A stretch of 38,144 nucleotides of DNA from a bacterium (GCA_006226965.1 SBGQ01000063.1:1-38144); one strand, 5' to 3'; counted from the first letter of the stretch, positions 8,251 to 18,103 are shown. Notes: generated by a model from the letters alone, not told the origin. Numbers and translations: made by a program.

Positions 8251-8258
8251 AAAGGAGG
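8251..8258 (+). promoter_or_regulatory. Strong Shine-Dalgarno of the 2,095-aa gene
   Basis: AAAGGAGG ends 5 bases before the ATG at 8264 and is a near-perfect match to the canonical SD. No other start codon in the window has anything similar, which fits the known low SD use in Bacteroidota and makes this site an outlier. Confidence 0.75.
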
Positions 8259-8263
8259 AAACT

Positions 8264-11200
8264 ATGTTACATCGATTACAAAGCACGTTGTTTGCTATGG
8301 TGTTGACACTAAGTTTGGTCTCACTAGCCGGAGCACAAAACACGATTAGCGGAACGGTGATAGATGCAACCACCGGGAATACTATCGAAGGTGCAACGGT
8401 TACTTTAGGCGCTGCTTTAGCTACAACCACCGATGCAAGCGGACACTATACCTTTACAGGTGTTCCAACGTCAAAAGTTCTTGCTGATTTTGAATTCGAC
8501 CCTTCCCAAGGTGATGCTCCATTATCAGTAAATTTTACCTCTTCAGTTGAAATTGAAACCTATCAACTTACCGTATCTAAAGACGGTTATATTTCTCAGG
8601 TTGATAATGATGTAATAATGACTAACGGAGAAGACAAAACGATGAATATCAGTTTGTCTCCTGTGTTAAATGAAGGCTCACTACGATTTGTTTTACATTG
8701 GGGCACAACGGAAAGTGATTTAGATTTTCATTTATATACACCTCAAATTGATGGCTCTAATTACATTGTTTATTATGGTAATCAGGGTTCATTATTGAGT
8801 GCACCATTTGCCTCATTAGATTTAGACGATACAAGTTTTGAGGGGCCGGAAACCATTACAATCGGACAATTAATTACAGGTACATATACTCTGTATGTGA
8901 ACAATTTCAGCCAGAATTATCCAATCGGTGAATCCGGAGCTTATGTATTAATTTATCAAGGATCGCAGCAAATTACCCGAATTAATATCAATACAAGCGG
9001 CACAGATAAATACTGGATAGTCGGTACTATTGACGGTGATTCAGGTGTGTTCTCCGAAGTAAACGGATTCTCGCCAACCGATCCTGCCGGATTGTATAAA
9101 ATGGCGCCAAAAACATCGTTTTCACTGGCAGAATTGACACCATCTTATATTTGGACATTCGGTGACGGAGACATGAGCGGAGATGCTAATCCTATGTATG
9201 AATATCTAAATCCGGGTTTGTATTCGGTAAGCTTAACCGTAAATACTTCTCCCTATTTTGATGATGCAGTAGTAGTAAAGCCGGATATCATTGATGTGTT
9301 TTCCGGAAATTCTGTGTCTGAAATTGAACCGAACGAGTATTCATCTCAAGGACAAGAGCTCACCATAGGTGTAACTGCTAATGGTTCTATAGGTTTTGAT
9401 AACGATGGTAATGACTGGTATGCAATCTCTATACCGGAAGACGGAAGCTTTAACGTAGAAGTAACTAAATCAAGTGGTTTAGCATCTCGTTTAGCATTTT
9501 ATCATAACAATGGCGGATATACAGGCTCATTACTAAAAGAAGGCTCCGGTACTAGCGATAGTTTTGGCGGAACAGATGTGATTACGTTCCCGGATATTGC
9601 AGCAGGAACCTACTATATTCACATTTACATGGACAATATAGGCGGCGTTTTCCCAGGCGGTTCAGGAACCTATCAAATTGCCACAAGCTTCGAACCTACA
9701 GGCATTTTAGCTGAGTATGAATCGAATGATTATCCATCGCAAGCAATTCCGTTAGATTTGAATGCAGGAACATCCGGTCATATCGGATATTGGGGCGCAA
9801 CAGCTATAGATCGTGAAGATTGGTACGCTATTGATGTATTAGAAGACGGACATTTAAAAGTGCAAATCGACAAAAGTGCAACTTTAGCTTCATCATTGTA
9901 TCTATATCACAATAATGGCGGCTATTCAGGTACTTTAATAAAAGAAGGCACTGCTAATTCTGATAAATTGGGTGGCTCTGATGTTATAGAAATGTACGAT
10001 TTAGTAGCCGGAACCTATTTTATTCAGGTGTTTCTGCAAACGGATTCATACGCTAACAATATCTCCGGATATGGCACTTATGAGTTAACAACCTACTTTG
10101 AAAGTACAGGAATCGAAAATGATGTTGAACCGAATGACTATCCGTCGCAAGCTCAAATCATCAATACTACAGATATCAAAACAGGTCATATAGGTTATTG
10201 GGGTGCAACAGCTCAAGACCGTGAAGATTGGTATGCCGTAAGTATTCCTGAAGACGGTGCATTGCAAATTACCGTAATGAAAGGGTTGACACTTAGTTCA
10301 AAAGTATTCCTTTATCAAAATAATGGAGGTTATTCCGGTTCTTTAGTGAAAGAAGGTAATACTAACGAAACACAGTTTGGCGGACCGACTTTAGTAGAAG
10401 TTCCAAATTTAAGTGCAGGTGAATATTTAATTCAGATTTACTTGCAAACAGATTCTTATGCGCAAAACATTAGCGGTTTTGGTACATATGAATTAAGCAT
10501 GATGTATTTGCCTACAGGTGTTCCTGCTGATTTTGAGCCCAATGATTACACCACACAGGCACAAATGGTTTTCATGAATCAAAAAACTAGCGGACACATC
10601 GGTTATTTCGGTTCTGCACCGATAGATGTAGTAGACTGGTTTAAATTCACCAATGAAACTTCAGGAGATGTAACAATTCAAGTAAATAAAGACATGAATT
10701 TGGCATCAAAATGGAGCTTATTTGAAGCAAACGGTGATTATAATGGTGCTTTAATAACAAGCGGAACTGCTCAGCCAACAGATTTTGGCGGTTCTGACAT
10801 GGTTTCCGTTCCAGCTTTACCAGCAGGTGATTATTACGTTCAGATTTACCTTGAAATGAGTCCGATGGCTCAATATCTGGGTGGATTTGGTACGTATGAA
10901 CTCATGTTATCAACAGGTGGAGTTGTTTCAGATTATATAGAATCAACCATGGAAGGCGGTTTATGGTCTGAGACTACAACATGGATAAACGGTGTTGTTC
11001 CACAATATGGAGATAATGTAATTATTCATGGTGATGTTCAGTTGGACTATACCACAGAAGTAAACGAATTAATCGTTGATTATCCGGCACGTTTGTACAA
11101 CAATCATCCAAACGGAGAAGTAGTAGATCTGATGGTAGTCGGAAACCTCACGAACAACGGTTACATCTTTACAACCATGGAATATGGCGGATTTAGCTTT

Positions 11201-14200
11201 AACGTTATCGGAAATATTATGAATAACGGCGTTATTGCAACGAATACCTTCAATTTACATGGCAGTGGAGAACATGCAAATCAAGTATTGTCAGGACATG
11301 GCCAAATTGGTTATACAGACAATAACAACTTGCCGACCGGTTTACTAGGTTTAGTAACATCAATCAGCAAATATGAAGGAATGGTAATCGTAAATGGTAT
11401 TACCAATTTCAGTAGTGTTTCAATTGATGAATATTTCATGGGATTTGATTTATCTGCTCCGGGTGAATATTCAACGAACGAAATCGGTTTTACCAATAAC
11501 AACGATCAGAACATGTACAGCATCGTAAATGCACAACAAATTATTGGTGGACGTGTATTTGCCGATGGAAATGCGTTGTTCTTTAGAACTCAATTCCAAG
11601 ATGTATCCTTAGATGGAATGATTCTCGTTGCAGAGCATATTGCACTGAACGGTTCAACCAATAACTATGCTCATATAATTGGTGTGGATGTTTTATCATC
11701 ACCGGCAAAATTGGCAAAAGTTCAACCAAACGTTACTATGCCTGCATTAAGAGATTTGGGGTTAGAAATAAATGGCGTAATACATAACTATGGCCAAATA
11801 TTTAACGCCGGTATCTCTGAAATGCAGTTTAATGCTTATGTATTTGGTGATATTTACAACCATAACAGATGGGCAACTGATTTCACATTCATGGTTGCTA
11901 ACGGCGACCAAAGTGTATCATCAGATCAGCAACCGGATTTCATCGGGTTTGCTTCGAATTTGGCAATTCCTGCAAATGTTGTAGATGCTACCACATGGCA
12001 ATGGTTTTTCTGGCCATATGAAAATGATAAAGAACGGTTAGAAGGCGAAGTAAACGAATACATTTACGGCGAGCCTCCTTATGAAGAAGCGTATGGTGCC
12101 GTTATTTGTAGTACCAATGTTGGTTGGTCGCGCAAGGTTAATCTGTACTTGAATGATAAAATAAACTCTGATTTAATGGCAGGATTCGAAACCAATATTC
12201 AAAACGGTTCGGCTCCGCTGTATGTAGAGTTTTACGATCGTTCGTATGGTAACCCTACCTCATGGTATTGGGAATTTGGTGATGGCGAATCATCAAACGA
12301 ACAAAACCCGACTCATACCTACGTAAATCCGGGAATGTACACGGTAAGTCTCACCATTTGGAATGGAGATTTACAAGACCGAGTTGAATACATGAACTTC
12401 ATCCAAGTATTTGGAGAAGGAGACTATGGTGTTCTAACCGGGCAAATTACGGATGCAGTTACCGGTTTACCTGTGCCTTTTGCATGGGTTGAAATAGGTT
12501 GGATGAGCACAACTACCGATGAAAACGGATATTACAGAATCGAAAACATTCCTCCGGCAGGAATGCATGTCGATTTCTGGGCTGATCAAAATTATGGTAT
12601 GGCACCGTTGGGTGTACAATTCTACAGTAGTGTGCTGGATGGAACGTATCCGTTCTATGTAAGCGTAACTGGTTATAACTATTATTATTACAACCATGTT
12701 ATGATTATTCCGGGACAAGAAACTGTATTTAACGTGAGTTTGTCACCATTACTTACATCTGCAACTATGCGATTTGTACTCAACTGGAATGCAGCACCTA
12801 CCGATTTAGATGCTCACTTACAAACTCCGCAGTTTAGCAACGGCAACTCATATCATGTGTATTATGCAGAGTCTGGAAATATGGAAGCTGAGCCATTTGC
12901 TCAGTTAGACCATGATGTTACCAATGGTTACGGACCGGAAACCATTACAATAAAAGAACTTACATCAGGATTATATCATTTCTATATCTATAATTTCTCC
13001 GGTGATGTTCCAATAAATGAGTCCGGTGCCGTAGTTCAGGTTTACAATGAAAATGGTATTCTGCAAACTATTGAAGCTCCAAAAGAGGGCAATGGTTTAT
13101 ACTGGTATGTCGGTACGATTGATGGGGAAAATCAAAACTTTACACTCATTAATACCATACAGACTACAGAGCCCGGTAGCCCGCTGATGAAATCTGTTCG
13201 AATTCCTAAAGTTCAGCCGCTTGCAACTGAAGCCGAACCGGTAATCAGCTATTATTGGGAATTTGGTGACGGAAATTCATCAACAGAAATGAATCCATTC
13301 CATATGTACACTAATCCTGGCTTTTATTCAGTTCGATTAGTTGTAAACAATGGCGTTCAACAAGCTGAAATGTATTATCAGGATTATATCCGGGTTGCTG
13401 ACCCAAGTAATAGCGTTTTAGCTGTTAATGATACTGTTACCGTTATAGCCGGACAGGCAATACGCATTAACATGCTTGATAATGATTATCTGCCGAATAA
13501 CGGTTATTACAATTCTTGGTTTATGAATATCGAATCTGCTCAGTTGGGTATGCTTATTCCGTCTATGGATAACCGCTTTGCCATGTACATTGCCAGTGCA
13601 GATGTATCGGGTATTGAAGAATTCCGCTATGGAATTGCTAATGAGTACAGTTATTCAGAAGCGAGTATATTCGTTCGAGTAATTCCGGGTATTGTAGTTT
13701 CGAATACTCCGCCGGTTGTTATGTTGCCACTTGAATTATCCATTTTGGAAGATTCTTCAATTGTATTCCCTGCACGTAAAGTAATCTTTGATGACCGAAC
13801 AGATTTTAATGATTTGTTGATTGAGTTCGGAACATCATCTACAAATGTTCAGGTAAACTACAATGCAGAAACCGGTCAAGTTGCCATTACTTCTTTACCA
13901 AACTTCTGGGGAACCGCGCGAGTAGGTGTAAAAGCAACCGACGAACAAGGTCTGTACAGAATAGATTCTATGTTGGTAACATTTATTCCTGTAAATGATA
14001 TGCCATTCGCTCAAGTAACCGTTTCATCGGGTGAATTGGTTGAAGGCGGAATGAAGTTTACATTCACAGACGAGTCCACAGACAATCTAGATCCTGAAGG
14101 CGGTATCGTTTCTTGGTTGTGGGATTTTGGAGATGGAGAATCATCAACAGAACAAAATCCGGAACACATTTTCAAAGCAAACGGCATGTACACTGTTACC

Positions 14201-14551
14201 TTAACCGTAACGGATAATGCAGGAGCAACTGCAGTTGCAGAAGAAGATGTGGAAATCGTTATAACCAGCAACGAATCCAACATGGTTTATACTTTGGCGT
14301 TACATGGAAACTATCCGAATCCGTTTAACCCAACAACAACTATCCGATTTGAAGTTCCTGAAACAGGAAATGTAGAATTGTCCGTTTATAATACCTTGGG
14401 TCAAAAAGTGGCTACGGTATTAAATAAAACTATGTATACAGGTTTGTATAGTGTTCCATTTGACGCATCAAAACTATCAAGCGGAACCTATTTATATGTA
14501 ATGCGCTACCAAAACAAACAATTAGTTGGCCGCATGACATTAGTAAAATAG
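8264..14551 (+). CDS. Giant modular T9SS-secreted surface protein (2,095 aa)
   Basis: Signal peptide (1-25, ending AGAQ). Then in order: carboxypeptidase-regulatory-like domain (about 28-129); DUF2135/YfaP-like domain (about 140-260, DLDFHL and GPETITI); PKD (about 290-345, WTFGDGDMSGDANP); four PPC-type repeats (about 353-882); a beta-strand-rich region of about 420 residues resembling a parallel beta-helix (890-1305); PKD (1306-1383); second regulatory-like domain (1389-1496); second DUF2135-like domain (1500-1623, DLDAHL, YGPETITI); PKD (1657-1713); two cadherin/Ig-like domains (1720-1913); PKD (1914-2003); T9SS type A sorting domain (from about 2008, NYPNPFNPTTTIRFE). No protease or glycosidase domain is seen, so an adhesive or structural surface role is inferred. 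The start is fixed by the strong SD. Transcribed alone; a hairpin follows. Confidence 0.9.
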   Translation: MLHRLQSTLFAMVLTLSLVSLAGAQNTISGTVIDATTGNTIEGATVTLGAALATTTDASGHYTFTGVPTSKVLADFEFDPSQGDAPLSVNFTSSVEIETYQLTVSKDGYISQVDNDVIMTNGEDKTMNISLSPVLNEGSLRFVLHWGTTESDLDFHLYTPQIDGSNYIVYYGNQGSLLSAPFASLDLDDTSFEGPETITIGQLITGTYTLYVNNFSQNYPIGESGAYVLIYQGSQQITRININTSGTDKYWIVGTIDGDSGVFSEVNGFSPTDPAGLYKMAPKTSFSLAELTPSYIWTFGDGDMSGDANPMYEYLNPGLYSVSLTVNTSPYFDDAVVVKPDIIDVFSGNSVSEIEPNEYSSQGQELTIGVTANGSIGFDNDGNDWYAISIPEDGSFNVEVTKSSGLASRLAFYHNNGGYTGSLLKEGSGTSDSFGGTDVITFPDIAAGTYYIHIYMDNIGGVFPGGSGTYQIATSFEPTGILAEYESNDYPSQAIPLDLNAGTSGHIGYWGATAIDREDWYAIDVLEDGHLKVQIDKSATLASSLYLYHNNGGYSGTLIKEGTANSDKLGGSDVIEMYDLVAGTYFIQVFLQTDSYANNISGYGTYELTTYFESTGIENDVEPNDYPSQAQIINTTDIKTGHIGYWGATAQDREDWYAVSIPEDGALQITVMKGLTLSSKVFLYQNNGGYSGSLVKEGNTNETQFGGPTLVEVPNLSAGEYLIQIYLQTDSYAQNISGFGTYELSMMYLPTGVPADFEPNDYTTQAQMVFMNQKTSGHIGYFGSAPIDVVDWFKFTNETSGDVTIQVNKDMNLASKWSLFEANGDYNGALITSGTAQPTDFGGSDMVSVPALPAGDYYVQIYLEMSPMAQYLGGFGTYELMLSTGGVVSDYIESTMEGGLWSETTTWINGVVPQYGDNVIIHGDVQLDYTTEVNELIVDYPARLYNNHPNGEVVDLMVVGNLTNNGYIFTTMEYGGFSFNVIGNIMNNGVIATNTFNLHGSGEHANQVLSGHGQIGYTDNNNLPTGLLGLVTSISKYEGMVIVNGITNFSSVSIDEYFMGFDLSAPGEYSTNEIGFTNNNDQNMYSIVNAQQIIGGRVFADGNALFFRTQFQDVSLDGMILVAEHIALNGSTNNYAHIIGVDVLSSPAKLAKVQPNVTMPALRDLGLEINGVIHNYGQIFNAGISEMQFNAYVFGDIYNHNRWATDFTFMVANGDQSVSSDQQPDFIGFASNLAIPANVVDATTWQWFFWPYENDKERLEGEVNEYIYGEPPYEEAYGAVICSTNVGWSRKVNLYLNDKINSDLMAGFETNIQNGSAPLYVEFYDRSYGNPTSWYWEFGDGESSNEQNPTHTYVNPGMYTVSLTIWNGDLQDRVEYMNFIQVFGEGDYGVLTGQITDAVTGLPVPFAWVEIGWMSTTTDENGYYRIENIPPAGMHVDFWADQNYGMAPLGVQFYSSVLDGTYPFYVSVTGYNYYYYNHVMIIPGQETVFNVSLSPLLTSATMRFVLNWNAAPTDLDAHLQTPQFSNGNSYHVYYAESGNMEAEPFAQLDHDVTNGYGPETITIKELTSGLYHFYIYNFSGDVPINESGAVVQVYNENGILQTIEAPKEGNGLYWYVGTIDGENQNFTLINTIQTTEPGSPLMKSVRIPKVQPLATEAEPVISYYWEFGDGNSSTEMNPFHMYTNPGFYSVRLVVNNGVQQAEMYYQDYIRVADPSNSVLAVNDTVTVIAGQAIRINMLDNDYLPNNGYYNSWFMNIESAQLGMLIPSMDNRFAMYIASADVSGIEEFRYGIANEYSYSEASIFVRVIPGIVVSNTPPVVMLPLELSILEDSSIVFPARKVIFDDRTDFNDLLIEFGTSSTNVQVNYNAETGQVAITSLPNFWGTARVGVKATDEQGLYRIDSMLVTFIPVNDMPFAQVTVSSGELVEGGMKFTFTDESTDNLDPEGGIVSWLWDFGDGESSTEQNPEHIFKANGMYTVTLTVTDNAGATAVAEEDVEIVITSNESNMVYTLALHGNYPNPFNPTTTIRFEVPETGNVELSVYNTLGQKVATVLNKTMYTGLYSVPFDASKLSSGTYLYVMRYQNKQLVGRMTLVK
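9321..10910 (+). repeat. Four tandem PPC-type repeats inside the giant protein gene
   Basis: Four units of about 390 bp encode similar domains that begin with an E-x-N-D/E-Y-x-S/T-Q-A motif and contain GHIGYWGA, DREDWYA, a Y/F-x-N-NGGY stretch and a C-terminal GTYEL. Units 2 and 3 are the closest pair (both have SGHIGYWGAT or TGHIGYWGAT and LQTDSYA). Bacterial pre-peptidase C-terminal domains of this type are usually trailing domains of secreted proteases; here they are internal with no protease. Confidence 0.8.
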
Positions 14552-14612
14552 AATGAAAATTGGCTTTAGCTATCATTCTGAGAAATTAGGGTGTTATGTT
14601 TAGTGGGAAGAA

Positions 14613-14635
14613 GGGGAGCAGTTTTACTGCTCCCC
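14613..14635 (+). terminator. Hairpin after the giant protein gene
   Basis: GGGGAGCAG (14613-14621), loop TTTTA, CTGCTCCCC (14627-14635): a perfect 9-bp GC-rich stem 61 bp behind the stop. The following T-tract is weak, so termination is likely but not certain. Confidence 0.65.
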
Positions 14636-14688
14636 AATTCTTTACATGAAATAGAAAGTGCTTTGGTTGTTATATAATCGATGTTTTG

Positions 14689-14925
14689 ATGAAAAAGAAA
14701 ACATATAAGTTATGTCCTGCTTGCAGCAACTTTTGCCGTTCCGATGAAGCTGACAAGTTTTGTAATGTTTGCGGTTCTGAATTAATAGAAGCTTGCCAAC
14801 ATTGCGGTACTGAGATTGATATGCCCTATGCGAGGTATTGTAAACATTGCGGGAGTCCGTATCGAAATACTGAATTCGAGTCCGTCATCAGGCAAGAGAA
14901 AATCGTTATTTACAAAAGTAAATAA
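14689..14925 (+). CDS. Small double zinc-ribbon protein
   Basis: 78 residues from the ATG at 14689 (an adjacent TTG one codon upstream is the alternative). Four Cys pairs are visible: CPAC and CNVC form the first ribbon, CQHC and CKHC the second, the spacing of a DZANK-type double zinc ribbon. The rest of the chain is a short basic tail (QEKIVIYKSK). No enzymatic domain is attached, so it probably binds a protein or nucleic acid partner; the function is unknown. It is transcribed toward the DUF2723 gene, and its stop codon lies in the left arm of the shared terminator. Confidence 0.7.
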   Translation: MKKKTYKLCPACSNFCRSDEADKFCNVCGSELIEACQHCGTEIDMPYARYCKHCGSPYRNTEFESVIRQEKIVIYKSK

Positions 14926-14964
14926 AAAAGGCTATCTCAATTTCTTGAGATAGCCTTTTTTATT
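14921..14964. terminator. Bidirectional terminator, zinc ribbon / DUF2723
   Basis: A perfect 20-bp stem, 14921-14940 and 14945-14964, with loop TTTC. Six A residues on the left and six T residues on the right give a U-tract in both directions, as expected between convergent genes. It overlaps the last codons of the zinc-ribbon gene. Confidence 0.9.
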
Positions 14965-14980
14965 AGGAATTGAAGACCAA

Positions 14981-17977
14981 TTAGAAAATGATACGATCAA
15001 CCTGACGTTTATTTTCAGCTTCATCAGTAGGGAAGCCGATTAAATTTTCAGTTAAAAGATTTGCTTCATTAGCCAATTCAACGGCACGGTCGCCTAAACC
15101 GCTCATCCAGAATACACGTTGCGCCACGAAAATTCGGGAAGCAGCATAATATAATTCACGTTGGATAGTATCGCGATCAGCAACTAAGGCTTGTAATTTC
15201 GATTGTAAGCTGTATGCTTTTTTCATGTCCGCATTTTGGCGCGCTTCACGAATGGCTTGCTCCGTTTGATAGGCTTCAGACTCAATAGAACCGATTCTAT
15301 CCATGAAATACTTTAAATCATCTAGAGTGAGCGGTAAGCTCTGATCGATTAAACGAGTTGCATCTTCAAAACTTCCGGCCGCAGCATAGCGGTAAGCGTA
15401 ACGAACAATCGAGGTAGCATCATAAATCAAGTTTTCGTTAAATGGAACTTGAGATTCGCCTTTTTTGAGGTATTCCAATGCAGCTGTTTTGTTACCCTGT
15501 TGTAAGTATTTAGAAACTAAATTTGCATACAATTCGCGGTAAGTTTCCATCATTCTTCTGATGTTTTCATCAAAATAAGCTTTTGGATTATTTACCTCAC
15601 GGAATTTGAAAGTGTCCAAACGTGCAGCATGGATGGCAGGGATAACTTTACCTTGACCTTCGTTATGGCGTTTAGGTATTAAACGGTAAGCCTGACCTTC
15701 TAAATAGAAGTAGTTTTGCATGTTTAACTGACCGTCACGTGAAACCGTAATTGCGAAATAAATTGGACGTTTCCACACATTGGCTTTAATGATATCCATG
15801 ATTAAATCGTCCTGAACACGAGTGTAATACAACTCATTTCCGCGACCGTCTTTTGTGAGGAAATTACCTTTGTAACTGAAACTCATTTCATCATCCAAAG
15901 AATCTACCGGAATAGGGAAGTCGATACGGTCAGATTTTACATAGAACGATAAGTCTTTGTTTTTACGAGCATTTTCTAAGGCTGAGCCTTCGTTGTTCTC
16001 TGTGTAAAACGTGTTTTTCAACAATTCTTTATCCACTTTAAAACGAACCGTTTTTGGCTCCCAGAAATCAGAGGCTTTCGAAAACTGAAACTTAGATTCA
16101 ATGTTTTTGATTTGGTCATCTGATAAAGTGAGTTCAACCGGAGGCGATTCGTGCGACCATTGGTTTTTCAATTGGTTGATGTACCAAGGTGTATTTAACA
16201 AGGAAAGACAAACTACACGAACGTCAGTTCTAACTTTTTCCACTTCCTGTAAATACCAAAGAGGGAAGGTGTCGTTATCACCGTTAGTGAACAGAATTCC
16301 GTATGGCGCAACCGAGTTCAACAAGTTGTAAGCGTAATCCGGAGCCACATAACGTAAGGAACGATCGTGGTCGTCATAGTTTTGAACGAGCATATTACCC
16401 GGAACCGCAATCAACACTAACGCAAAAGCACCGTAACTGATTGACGGTGTTTTATCGAGTAAGGATTTTAAACCGTCCAGTAAAGCTCCAAATCCGATAC
16501 CAACCCAAATAGCAAATGCAAAGAAAGAGCCTACATACGCATAATCTCGTTCACGCGGTTGATAGGGATACTGATTCAGGTAAACGATAATTGCTATACC
16601 CGTTACAATAAATAAGACGCTTACAGCCAATGCTCGTTTCCAGTCTTTCTGAACATGGAAAATCAAACCTAATAATCCAAGTAGGAAAGGAAGGAAGAAA
16701 TAATTGTTATTTCCCCAGTTATCTTTATATCGGCTGTCAGAAAAGCCTGCATCCCAGCCGGTATCCTGAATATCACTTTCACGCCCAATAAAGTTCCAGT
16801 TGAAATACCGGATGTACATATGGTTCATCTGATAATTCCAGAAATAATCCCAATCGGAACTGTATTCGGCATATTTCTGAACATGACGTGGTTCTTGGGA
16901 ATATCTTCTCGGAAATAAAGTTTCTTTTGAGATGGTTCCACGTTGGTTATCATACGTTCTGCCGCTTAAAATCGGAGTGCTTCCGTACTGCTCTCGTTTA
17001 ATGTAAGAGATGAACGATTCCATCGTTTCAGGGTCGTTTTCATCTACAGGAGGGTTGGCAATAGAACGAATAAACACTAAGGCATAACTGGAATATCCAA
17101 TTACAATCATGGCATAACTAATAGCCACAATATTGGCAATTTTATAACCTTTTATATGAGTGTAATAAATAGCTCCAATTATCAATAAAATAAAAAGAAC
17201 GATAAACGTAGCCGGACCGATTAAATAAGACGTAGATTTTTCAATTGAACCGGCAATAGTTGCTAATTGAGTTACTGTAAACGGATAAATAGACCCAAAT
17301 GCTAAAACAGAACCGATTCCCATGGCTATGAATGAAGTCCATTTGAATTCTGTTTTTTTGAAGTAAACAATCAAGGCCACAAAGAACAAACACAGAACGT
17401 TTAATAAGTGTACGCCTAAGGCTAAACCGAACATATAAGCGATTAAGACTAACCAACGTTCGTTGCCGGGTTCATCGTGGTGTTCACTCCACTTCATCGT
17501 TAACCAAACTACAATCGAGGTAAAGAACATGGATGAAGCATACACTTCGGCTTCAACGGCGCTAAACCAAAACGTATCGGAAACGGCGAATGTGAGTGCA
17601 GCAATAAGACCTGATCCGTAAATACTAACCTTGTCGGCAATGCCTAATTCATCGGGTTTTCCTTTGAACTCAATCATTAAACGTACTACAATCAAGTGTA
17701 AAAACATGATGGTTGCAGCCGACATAACCGCACTTAACATGTTCACCCAGAAAGCAACATTTTCAGGAGATGCAAATAATGAAAACATGCGTCCCATTAA
17801 TAAGAAGAAAGGTGCTCCCGGCGGGTGAGTAACCTGTAAACGGTTGGCTACGGCAATAAATTCACCCGGATCCCAAAAGCTTGCAGTGGGCGCCAACGTG
17901 AGCACATATAAAATGAATGAAAACAGGAATGTAAATAATCCTAAAAGTTGATTTACTTTTTTATGATTTGATAACAT
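14981..17977 (-). CDS. DUF2723 polytopic membrane glycosyltransferase (GT117/TMEM260 type)
   Basis: 998 residues from the ATG at 17977. The N-terminal half has about ten hydrophobic segments; the first loop carries FWDPGEFIAVANRLQVTHPPGAPF, the acidic DxxE and HPPGAP signature of DUF2723. The C-terminal 450 residues are soluble and helical with TPR-like character. DUF2723 belongs to the GT-C fold; the human member TMEM260 O-mannosylates IPT (Ig-like) domains of plexins. A protein O-glycosyltransferase role at the inner membrane, with a lipid-linked donor, is thus a reasonable inference, but bacterial substrates are not established. An in-frame TTG at 18028 is rejected because it would extend an already complete start into the divergent promoter region. 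Divergent to the M1 peptidase gene. Confidence 0.85.
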   Translation of the reverse strand: MLSNHKKVNQLLGLFTFLFSFILYVLTLAPTASFWDPGEFIAVANRLQVTHPPGAPFFLLMGRMFSLFASPENVAFWVNMLSAVMSAATIMFLHLIVVRLMIEFKGKPDELGIADKVSIYGSGLIAALTFAVSDTFWFSAVEAEVYASSMFFTSIVVWLTMKWSEHHDEPGNERWLVLIAYMFGLALGVHLLNVLCLFFVALIVYFKKTEFKWTSFIAMGIGSVLAFGSIYPFTVTQLATIAGSIEKSTSYLIGPATFIVLFILLIIGAIYYTHIKGYKIANIVAISYAMIVIGYSSYALVFIRSIANPPVDENDPETMESFISYIKREQYGSTPILSGRTYDNQRGTISKETLFPRRYSQEPRHVQKYAEYSSDWDYFWNYQMNHMYIRYFNWNFIGRESDIQDTGWDAGFSDSRYKDNWGNNNYFFLPFLLGLLGLIFHVQKDWKRALAVSVLFIVTGIAIIVYLNQYPYQPRERDYAYVGSFFAFAIWVGIGFGALLDGLKSLLDKTPSISYGAFALVLIAVPGNMLVQNYDDHDRSLRYVAPDYAYNLLNSVAPYGILFTNGDNDTFPLWYLQEVEKVRTDVRVVCLSLLNTPWYINQLKNQWSHESPPVELTLSDDQIKNIESKFQFSKASDFWEPKTVRFKVDKELLKNTFYTENNEGSALENARKNKDLSFYVKSDRIDFPIPVDSLDDEMSFSYKGNFLTKDGRGNELYYTRVQDDLIMDIIKANVWKRPIYFAITVSRDGQLNMQNYFYLEGQAYRLIPKRHNEGQGKVIPAIHAARLDTFKFREVNNPKAYFDENIRRMMETYRELYANLVSKYLQQGNKTAALEYLKKGESQVPFNENLIYDATSIVRYAYRYAAAGSFEDATRLIDQSLPLTLDDLKYFMDRIGSIESEAYQTEQAIREARQNADMKKAYSLQSKLQALVADRDTIQRELYYAASRIFVAQRVFWMSGLGDRAVELANEANLLTENLIGFPTDEAENKRQVDRIIF

Positions 17978-18103
17978 TATATTCGAAATCGTTCTAGCTA
18001 AATGAAGCGCAAATGATACCGTGAACAAAACCGAAATACAAGAATTTTGTCAGATTTGGTACCTTCACCCCAGATTATTAAAATTTTGTTCCAAACGGCA
18101 CGT

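Noticed and set aside
17978-18028. TTG start extending the DUF2723 protein by 17 residues
   Set aside because: The ATG at 17977 begins just before the first membrane helix; the extension enters the divergent promoter region.
18047-18103. ATG at 18047 as start of the M1 peptidase
   Set aside because: The lipoprotein signal starts at 18104; the extension would mask it and overlaps the divergent region.
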